From positions 1 through 10,702 of the forward strand of contig CALCNY010000137.1 of assembly GCA_937897585.1 (NCBI GenBank): a stretch of 10,702 nucleotides of DNA, written 5' to 3'. This DNA comes from an uncultured Chitinophagaceae bacterium (GTDB lineage Bacteria > Bacteroidota > Bacteroidia > Chitinophagales > Chitinophagaceae). Positions 5,829-10,702 of the stretch are shown piece after piece. The translations under genes and the position numbers were made by a program. The notes under the pieces were generated by a model, which searched no databases, was not told the DNA's origin, and saw only the letters and a program-made list of their open reading frames with translations. How positions within the stretch are numbered: position 1 is the first letter of the stretch; the number at the start of each line of letters is the position of its first letter.

Positions 5829-6980
5829 TTGTCATCAACTTCAAAAAATATCATCATCATTGGCCCTGCTCATCCGTTAAGAGGCGGATTGGCATCTTAT
5901 AATGAAAGACTGGCTAAAGCTTTTATAGACCAAGGTCATCATTGCGAAATCTATACTTTTTCGTTACAATATCCTGGATTTTTGTTCCCGGGTACAACTC
6001 AATTTTCTACAGAACCTGCACCTAAAAATGTAACCATTCATGTTGATATAAATTCTGTCAATCCACTCAATTGGATTAGCGTTGGAAACAAATTGAAGCA
6101 CATAAAACCCGACATCATCATTGTTCGATATTGGCTTCCTTTCATGGGACCCTGTCTCGGAACCATTTTACGAAAAGTAAAAAAGAACCGTCACACAAAA
6201 ATTGTTTGCATAGCCGATAACATCATCCCTCATGAAAAAAGAATCGGTGATACTGCATTTACCAACTACTTCATAAAACCAATCGACGCTTTTGTTACGA
6301 TGAGTAAAAAAGTGCTGACAGATTTACAAAATATCGACGCTTCCAAAAAAGCCAAATTCGTACCGCATCCTTTGTACGATAATTTTGGCGAAAAGATTTC
6401 AAAACAAGAAGCCAGAAAAAAAATTGACATTGATGAAGATTCGAAAATCGTTTTATTCTTCGGATTTATCAGAAAATACAAAGGACTTGATTTATTATTT
6501 GAAGCGATAAAACTGTTGAAAGATAAAGATGCCATTGGCAATATGAGATTCCTCATTGCCGGTGAATTCTATGAAGACAGAAAAAGTTATGATGAACAAA
6601 TTGAAAAGCTTGACATCAAAAACGAACTGATTTTAAGAACAGATTTTATTCCGGATAGTGAAGTCAAAAATTATTTATGTGCTGCGGATGTAGTGATTCA
6701 ACCCTACAGAAATGCCACTCAAAGCGGCGTTACTCCCCTTGCCTATCATTTTGAAATTCCGATGATTGTTACCAATGTAGGTGGGTTGCCGTCACTAGTT
6801 CCAGATGGAAAAGTTGGTTTGATTGCCGAGCCCAATCCCGAAAGTATTGCTCAGAAAATTGAAGCTTTTTTCAATTTAGGAGCTGAACAATTTATCCCCT
6901 CATTAATCGAAGAAAAAAAGAAATACAGTTGGGATGTGATGGTTAATGAAATTCTCGAACTTTCTGTGTCACAAACTTAA
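5829..6980 (+). CDS. Family 4 glycosyltransferase (GT-B fold), TTG start
   Basis: The 383-residue cytosolic GT-B enzyme lacks a signal peptide or membrane helices. The N-terminal domain opens with NIIIIGPAHPLRGGLASYNE (7-26), the Gly-rich acceptor-side loop. The C-terminal donor domain has VLFFGFIRKYKGLDLL (208-223), FLIAGEFYED (241-250), QSGVTPLAYHFEIPMI (298-313) and TNVGGLP (315-321), typical of nucleotide-sugar retaining transferases. The start must be non-ATG: the frame is closed by the GT2 stop at 5811-5813 and no ATG precedes the glycine-rich loop. TTG at 5829 is the best candidate; CTG at 5823 is possible. Lying between a polyprenyl-phosphate transferase and the heptose genes, it may add heptose or another sugar to a surface glycan, but donor and acceptor are unknown. 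Confidence 0.87.
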   Translation: MSSTSKNIIIIGPAHPLRGGLASYNERLAKAFIDQGHHCEIYTFSLQYPGFLFPGTTQFSTEPAPKNVTIHVDINSVNPLNWISVGNKLKHIKPDIIIVRYWLPFMGPCLGTILRKVKKNRHTKIVCIADNIIPHEKRIGDTAFTNYFIKPIDAFVTMSKKVLTDLQNIDASKKAKFVPHPLYDNFGEKISKQEARKKIDIDEDSKIVLFFGFIRKYKGLDLLFEAIKLLKDKDAIGNMRFLIAGEFYEDRKSYDEQIEKLDIKNELILRTDFIPDSEVKNYLCAADVVIQPYRNATQSGVTPLAYHFEIPMIVTNVGGLPSLVPDGKVGLIAEPNPESIAQKIEAFFNLGAEQFIPSLIEEKKKYSWDVMVNEILELSVSQT

Positions 6981-7030
6981 TCGCTGATCTGCTATAAAAA
7001 TCAAGTAAATTTCAATAATTTGCAATCCTT

Positions 7031-8053
7031 ATGATTTATAGAAGTAAAGCTCCACTCAGGATTGGATTAGCCGGCGGTGGTACAGATGTTAGTCCATACT
7101 GCGATTTATACGGCGGCGCCATACTTAATGCAACGATTTCTTTGTCGGCTTATGCCAATATCGAACCTTTGCAAGAAAACAAAATAATCGTTGAAACACT
7201 CGACCGTAAAGAAATTCAGACTTTTGATTTGATGGATGAATTGCCTATCAATGGCGAGCTCGATTTATTAAAAGGCGTTTACAACAGAGTAAAAAAAGAT
7301 TTTTCATTTCCTAATACTGGTTTCAGATTATCAACTTTTGTAGATGCACCCGCTGGTTCTGGCTTGGGGACTTCTTCTACATTGGTCGTTGCGATATTAG
7401 GCGCTTTTGTTGAAATGTTGAAATTGCCTTTAGGTGATTATGACATTGCACATCTCGCTTATGAAATTGAACGATATGATTTAAAATTGGCCGGTGGTCG
7501 TCAAGATCAATATGCGGCTACATTTGGTGGTGTCAACTTCATGGAGTTTTTTGATGACGACAAAGTAATTGTAAACCCATTGCGCATTCGTTCTCAATAC
7601 ATGCATGAACTGGAAAACAATTTGGTTTTATATTTCACAGCAACGTCAAGAGAAAGCGCGACCATCATCAAAGAGCAGGTTAAAAATGTAACCAGCAAAG
7701 ATGAGAAAAGTATCGAAGCCATGCATCAATTGAAAGAACAGGCTCGTATGATGAAAGACGCTTTACTAAAAGGCAAGCTTTCTGAAATCGGCGAAATTCT
7801 GGATTATGGTTTTCAGCAGAAAAGAAAAATGGCTGCCAACATTAGCAATAGTTCCATCGAAGAAATTTATGAAGCTGCAAAAAAAGCCGGAGCTACAGGC
7901 GGAAAAATCAGCGGTGCTGGTGGTGGAGGTTTCATGATTTTCTTTTGTCCGGGTAATAGCAATTATGCAGTAAAAGAAGCCTTATTGAAATTTGGCGGCG
8001 AAGTAAAAAATTACACGTTTACAAATTATGGAGTGAGTAGTTGGAGTGTTTAA
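7031..8053 (+). CDS. hddA: D-glycero-alpha-D-manno-heptose 7-phosphate kinase (GHMP kinase)
   Basis: HddA phosphorylates D-glycero-D-manno-heptose 7-phosphate at C1 with ATP, giving the alpha-1,7-bisphosphate of the GDP-heptose route. The 340-residue protein has the GHMP signatures. The start MIYRSKAPLRIGLAGGGTDV is typical of the heptose kinase group. The ATP-loop PAGSGLGTSS is at 107-116, GRQDQYAA at 156-163, and motif 3 GGKISGAGGGGF at 290-301. Related fucose or N-acetylhexosamine kinases share these motifs. The choice of heptose rests on the three following genes, which are exactly the partners needed (order hddA-gmhA-hddC is also known from Campylobacter jejuni). ATG at 7031 is 50 bp after the GT4 stop. 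The 34-bp gap after it holds the heptamer leader of gmhA. Confidence 0.87.
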   Translation: MIYRSKAPLRIGLAGGGTDVSPYCDLYGGAILNATISLSAYANIEPLQENKIIVETLDRKEIQTFDLMDELPINGELDLLKGVYNRVKKDFSFPNTGFRLSTFVDAPAGSGLGTSSTLVVAILGAFVEMLKLPLGDYDIAHLAYEIERYDLKLAGGRQDQYAATFGGVNFMEFFDDDKVIVNPLRIRSQYMHELENNLVLYFTATSRESATIIKEQVKNVTSKDEKSIEAMHQLKEQARMMKDALLKGKLSEIGEILDYGFQQKRKMAANISNSSIEEIYEAAKKAGATGGKISGAGGGGFMIFFCPGNSNYAVKEALLKFGGEVKNYTFTNYGVSSWSV

Positions 8054-8060
8054 AAATAAT

Positions 8061-8088
8061 TCAAAAATTAAAAGTAAAAATTTAAAAA
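8061..8088 (+). repeat. Four phased A/T heptamers running into the gmhA start codon
   Basis: TCAAAAA, TTAAAAG, TAAAAAT and TTAAAAA are in strict 7-bp register; the last A of the array is the A of the ATG at 8088. The 15-mer TTAAAAGTAAAAATT is shared with the kduI leader (992-1006), although the downstream genes are unrelated. Confidence 0.6.
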
Positions 8089-8672
8089 TGAGTAATCAGA
8101 TAAAAAATATCATTCAGGAATCTATCAATGTTAAAGATGCAATTTTGAAAGATGAAGTGATGTTGCAAACATTGTCTTCTTGTGTGACTGATATTGTGAA
8201 AGCCTTTAAAAATGGCAATAAAGTTTTGTTCTGCGGAAATGGAGGCAGTGCTGCTGATGCGCAACATTTAGCTGCTGAATTTAGTGGCAGATTTTATACC
8301 GACAGAGATGCTTTACCTGCTGAAGCGTTGCATGTGAACACCTCTTATCTTACAGCAGTAGCAAACGATTACAGTTATGATGTGGTGTATTCAAGAATCA
8401 TAAAAGGCATTGGTAAAAAAGGAGATGTGTTGGTTGGATTGAGTACTTCCGGAAATAGTGGCAACATTGTCAAGGCTTTCGAAACTGCTAAAGAAAAAGG
8501 AATGATTACCATTGGCCTTACAGGTGCAACCGGAGGAAAAATGAAAGAACTTAGTGATTATCTTTTGAATGTTCCTTCTACTGACACACCAAGAATTCAG
8601 GAAAGTCATATTTTATTGGGACATATCATTTGCCAATTGGTAGAAGAACAATATTTCAATACAGTTGCCTAA
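8088..8672 (+). CDS. gmhA: Phosphoheptose isomerase (sedoheptulose 7-phosphate isomerase)
   Basis: GmhA converts sedoheptulose 7-phosphate to D-glycero-D-manno-heptose 7-phosphate, the first step of bacterial heptose synthesis in the cytosol; the enzyme is a tetrameric SIS-domain protein with zinc. From ATG 8088 it has 194 residues, close to 192 in E. coli. The signature CGNGGSAADAQHLAAE is at 49-64 and the phosphate loop STSGNSGN at 119-126. Metal and catalytic residues His60, Glu64, Gln171 and His179 match His61, Glu65, Gln172 and His180 of E. coli. A longer frame opens with GTG at 8046 inside the end of hddA, but its first 14 residues translate the A/T heptamers, so ATG is preferred. It provides the substrate for HddA just upstream. 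Confidence 0.95.
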   Translation: MSNQIKNIIQESINVKDAILKDEVMLQTLSSCVTDIVKAFKNGNKVLFCGNGGSAADAQHLAAEFSGRFYTDRDALPAEALHVNTSYLTAVANDYSYDVVYSRIIKGIGKKGDVLVGLSTSGNSGNIVKAFETAKEKGMITIGLTGATGGKMKELSDYLLNVPSTDTPRIQESHILLGHIICQLVEEQYFNTVA

Positions 8673-8685
8673 TTTGAATCAACAT

Positions 8686-9402
8686 ATGGGCCCTGAAAAT
8701 CAATTCAACCAACAATACGAATGTATCATACTTGCCGGTGGTTTAGGCACCCGACTTCGTTCATCCGTTCCCGATATGCCTAAATGTATGGCGCCCGTTG
8801 CTGGTCATCCTTTTCTCAAACATGTAATTGATTATTTACTAAAAGAAGGTGTTACCAAATTCATTTTCTCTTTGGGATATATGCACGAAGTCATTGAATC
8901 TTTCCTTGAAACTTCTTATCCCAATTTACAATATCAAATTGCACTCGAGTCTGAACCGTTAGGAACAGGTGGCGCGATTCAATTGGCATGTAAAAAAGCT
9001 ACTGAAAAAAATCTGCTTATTCTTAATGGCGACACCATGTTCAAAGCAAATTTATCCAGCATGATGAGTTTCCATTTACAACATCAAGCTGCTTGTACAC
9101 TCGCCTTGAAGCCCATGCACAATTTCGATAGATATGGAGTTGTAGATATCAATAAAGAAAATTGTATCCAATCGTTTAAAGAAAAACAACATTACGAATC
9201 AGGTCTTATCAATGGTGGTATCTATGCATTAAATGTTGCTGACTTTTTATCTATCCACTTTCCTGAAAAATTCTCTTTTGAAAAAGATTATCTCGAAAAA
9301 TATTTCAGTTCACAGAAAATGATGGGGATTGTGCAAGATGAATATTTTATTGATATTGGCATTCCGGAGGATTTTGAGAGAGCGGGACGAGAATTGTGTT
9401 AA
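8686..9402 (+). CDS. hddC: D-glycero-alpha-D-manno-heptose 1-phosphate guanylyltransferase
   Basis: HddC joins GTP and D-glycero-alpha-D-manno-heptose 1-phosphate to give GDP-heptose, the last step of the pathway. The protein (238 residues from ATG 8686) is a short nucleotidyltransferase of the RmlA/GlmU-N type. It has the nucleotide loop LAGGLGTRLRS at 16-26, PKCMAPV at 32-38, LGTGGAI at 92-98, NGD with the metal-binding Asp at 114-116, and IDIGIPEDF at 222-230. Sequence cannot by itself separate GDP-heptose from other NDP-sugar synthesis; the flanking hddA, gmhA and gmhB decide it. TTG at 8665 would overlap gmhA by 8 bp and adds seven residues; ATG 13 bp after the gmhA stop is more likely. 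The gap to gmhB is filled with micro-repeats. Confidence 0.85.
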   Translation: MGPENQFNQQYECIILAGGLGTRLRSSVPDMPKCMAPVAGHPFLKHVIDYLLKEGVTKFIFSLGYMHEVIESFLETSYPNLQYQIALESEPLGTGGAIQLACKKATEKNLLILNGDTMFKANLSSMMSFHLQHQAACTLALKPMHNFDRYGVVDINKENCIQSFKEKQHYESGLINGGIYALNVADFLSIHFPEKFSFEKDYLEKYFSSQKMMGIVQDEYFIDIGIPEDFERAGRELC

Positions 9403-9442
9403 TTTGGAGATTTGATGATTTGGTAATTTGATGATTTGAATC
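9403..9442. repeat. Five phased octamers (TTTGATGA-like) directly after the hddC stop
   Basis: TTTGGAGA, TTTGATGA, TTTGGTAA, TTTGATGA and TTTGAATC follow one another in strict 8-bp register, starting at the base after the hddC stop codon. All share TTTG. Confidence 0.7.
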
Positions 9443-9461
9443 AATTCGAAAATGCCTTTAC

Positions 9462-9520
9462 TCTTTGAACTTATTGAACCTTTTGAACTTATTAAACCAT
9501 TCAACCATTAAACCTTAAAC
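9462..9520. repeat. Array of 7- to 9-bp units ending in AAC before gmhB
   Basis: Seven consecutive units: TCTTTGAAC, TTATTGAAC, CTTTTGAAC, TTATTAAAC, CATTCAAC, CATTAAAC and CTTAAAC. The first four also form an 18-bp repeat (9464-9481 and 9482-9499, 16 of 18 identical). The array ends 7 bp before the TTG start of gmhB. Confidence 0.6.
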
Positions 9521-9527
9521 CTCTCCC

Positions 9528-10088
9528 TTGCTCCCACTAAAAAACATAACCAAATCCTGGACCTTATTCCTCGATCGCGATGGCGTTATCAACCATGAGA
9601 AACACAAAGACTACATTCACAAATGGGATGAGTTTGTTTTTTATGATGGCGTGTTGGAAGCAATGAAAGTTTTCAATGGTATTTTTAATCGGATTATTGT
9701 GGTAACCAATCAAAGAGGTGTTGGTAAAGGTGTTACGTTATTACATGACCTTGAAGAGATTCATGACAACATGAAAATGGCCGTTTCAAATGCAGGTGGC
9801 CGTATTGATGAAGTTTATTTTTGTCCGGATGTAGATGAAAGTAGTCCATATAGGAAGCCCAATCCTGGCATGGGTATAAAAGCCAAAGCTCAATTTCCTG
9901 AAATCGATTTTTCAAAATCAATCATGGTTGGAAACACATTGAGTGATATGGAATTTGGTCGCAATCTGGGTTCTTACACAGTATTTCTTTCCACAACACG
10001 TCCTGAAGTTAGCAAAGACGATAATCGAATTGATTTGTACTTAGAATCATTGCATCAATTTGCTATGATGTTATCTTCCCAAGCTTGA
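9528..10088 (+). CDS. gmhB: D-glycero-D-manno-heptose 1,7-bisphosphate 7-phosphatase (HAD family), TTG start
   Basis: GmhB removes the 7-phosphate from heptose 1,7-bisphosphate, giving the substrate for HddC. It is a 186-residue HAD phosphatase of the histidinol-phosphatase-like group without a large cap. The nucleophile motif DRDGVIN (Asp16, Asp18) is near the N-terminus, TNQ at 60-62, Lys110 in YRKPNPGM, and the magnesium-binding Asp140 in VGNTLSDMEFG. Only Cys99 remains of the CxH...CxC zinc site of E. coli GmhB, and the loop between CP and RKP is shortened. The start must be non-ATG: an in-frame TAA lies at 9516-9518, and the first in-frame ATG comes far after DRDGVIN, so TTG at 9528 is the logical choice. 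Transcription is probably continuous with hddC across the repeat-filled 125-bp gap. Confidence 0.9.
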   Translation: MLPLKNITKSWTLFLDRDGVINHEKHKDYIHKWDEFVFYDGVLEAMKVFNGIFNRIIVVTNQRGVGKGVTLLHDLEEIHDNMKMAVSNAGGRIDEVYFCPDVDESSPYRKPNPGMGIKAKAQFPEIDFSKSIMVGNTLSDMEFGRNLGSYTVFLSTTRPEVSKDDNRIDLYLESLHQFAMMLSSQA

Positions 10089-10152
10089 GTTAAAATAAAT
10101 AATGTTTGTCACTGAAAATGGATGGCAACAATATCTTGTTTAAATTTATAGC

Positions 10153-10702
10153 ATGAATAAATTAATTCTCATTTCATTCGCTTTCTTGTTTATATGCAAC
10201 AAAGCCACAGCACAACATTTTAGCAAAGAAGAACACTCCATTTTAAAATCAAAAGAAGATTCATTACAACCCTTATCAGAGAAAATTGTAATGGCCCTAA
10301 ATCCTGCAGACCGATTTACTGCAGATAGTTTTTTTACAAAAATTTTTGTTCGGGCTTTAAAAACAAAAAACTCATTTGATTACCCTTTTGATTCTCTTTT
10401 TGCCATTTCAAAAATCTATGCTCCAGACAGTGCTTTTCGAATTTATACCTGGCAGTTGGTTATTGATGAAAATAAAATCAGACAACGTGGTGCGATTCAA
10501 ATGAAAACAGCTGATGGTTCGTTGAAACTAATTCCGTTGATTGACAATTCTGATAACATTTTGAAATTACAGGATTCCATCGTTAATAATAAATCTTGGA
10601 TTGGTGCTATTTACTACAAAGTCTTGATGAATAAATTTCAGGATCAAAAAATATACACACTACTTGGTTATGATGAAGGCAATATCAGAATCAGCAGAAA
10701 AA
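10153..10702 (+). CDS. Secreted protein of unknown function, 3' end cut off by the window edge
   Basis: The frame opens with ATG at 10153 and stays open to the last base, giving 183 complete codons. Residues 1-20 (MNKLILISFAFLFICNKATA) form a classical signal peptide with likely cleavage before Gln21, a common pattern in Bacteroidota. Cys15 is not in a convincing lipobox. The mature part is mixed polar, with segments FDYPFDSL (75-82), FRIYTWQL (95-102), WIGAIYYKVL (149-158) and YTLLGYDEGN (168-177). It resembles conserved uncharacterised exported proteins I recall from Bacteroidota, with a YTLLG-W/Y-D pattern. I cannot assign a function. It follows gmhB by 64 bp without a visible terminator, and may or may not belong to the heptose unit. 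Confidence 0.85.
   Translation, partial: MNKLILISFAFLFICNKATAQHFSKEEHSILKSKEDSLQPLSEKIVMALNPADRFTADSFFTKIFVRALKTKNSFDYPFDSLFAISKIYAPDSAFRIYTWQLVIDENKIRQRGAIQMKTADGSLKLIPLIDNSDNILKLQDSIVNNKSWIGAIYYKVLMNKFQDQKIYTLLGYDEGNIRISRK

Noticed and set aside
8046..8087. GTG start of gmhA inside hddA
   Set aside because: The extra 14 residues only translate the A/T repeat, and the protein from ATG 8088 matches the family length.
8665..8685. TTG start of hddC overlapping gmhA
   Set aside because: An in-frame ATG at 8686 lies ahead of the nucleotide-binding loop with normal spacing; the seven extra residues add no family motif.
10106..10139. Promoter before the secreted protein gene (TTG ... TATCTTGT)
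   Set aside because: Spacing of about 23 bp and two mismatches in the -7 box make it too weak to list.

Overview
The window is a stretch of AT-rich bacterial chromosome, most likely from the phylum Bacteroidota and plausibly a Chitinophagaceae-like member. The evidence is the gene families present (a DUF4199-type membrane protein beside a divergent dihydroorotase and a DPM1-like glycosyltransferase), A/T-rich leaders without Shine-Dalgarno sequences, a candidate TTG-N19-TAnnTTTG-type promoter, and a secreted protein cut after an A-T-A|Q signal sequence. All genes are on the plus strand. Genus cannot be fixed from the sequence alone.

Region 1 (1-2602) is a hexuronate-catabolism block. It holds a LacI-family regulator cut by the left edge, then kduI and kduD, which convert 5-keto-4-deoxyuronate (from pectin- or glycan-derived unsaturated uronates) toward 2-keto-3-deoxygluconate. 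A strong intrinsic terminator, overlapping a second perfect hairpin, closes the block at 2659-2709.

Region 2 (2603-3084) carries no gene. It holds the two hairpins, a small third hairpin, two 43-bp direct repeats 99 bp apart, a phased heptamer array between them, and a candidate promoter for the next gene.

Region 3 (3085-10088) looks like one long transcription unit for cell-surface sugar chemistry. It begins with a dihydroorotase homologue that has lost most metal ligands, followed by a four-helix DUF4199-like membrane protein. Next come a membrane-anchored GT2 transferase of the polyprenyl-phosphate type and a GT4 transferase. The set hddA-gmhA-hddC-gmhB follows, which together makes GDP-D-glycero-alpha-D-manno-heptose from sedoheptulose 7-phosphate. 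The natural reading is that the heptose operon supplies an activated sugar for a surface glycan or glycoprotein, and that the neighbouring transferases may use it or prepare a lipid-linked donor.

Region 4 (10153 to the end) is the 5' part of a secreted protein of unknown function.

The most unusual structural theme is the gaps between genes. Several are filled with short tandem micro-repeats in strict phase: 7-mers before kduI, before gmhA and in the 2.6-3.1 kb gap, 8-mers and then about 9-mers between hddC and gmhB. Two of the arrays run exactly up to a start codon. I saw no mobile element, CRISPR array, tRNA or rRNA, and no clearly novel multi-gene system.
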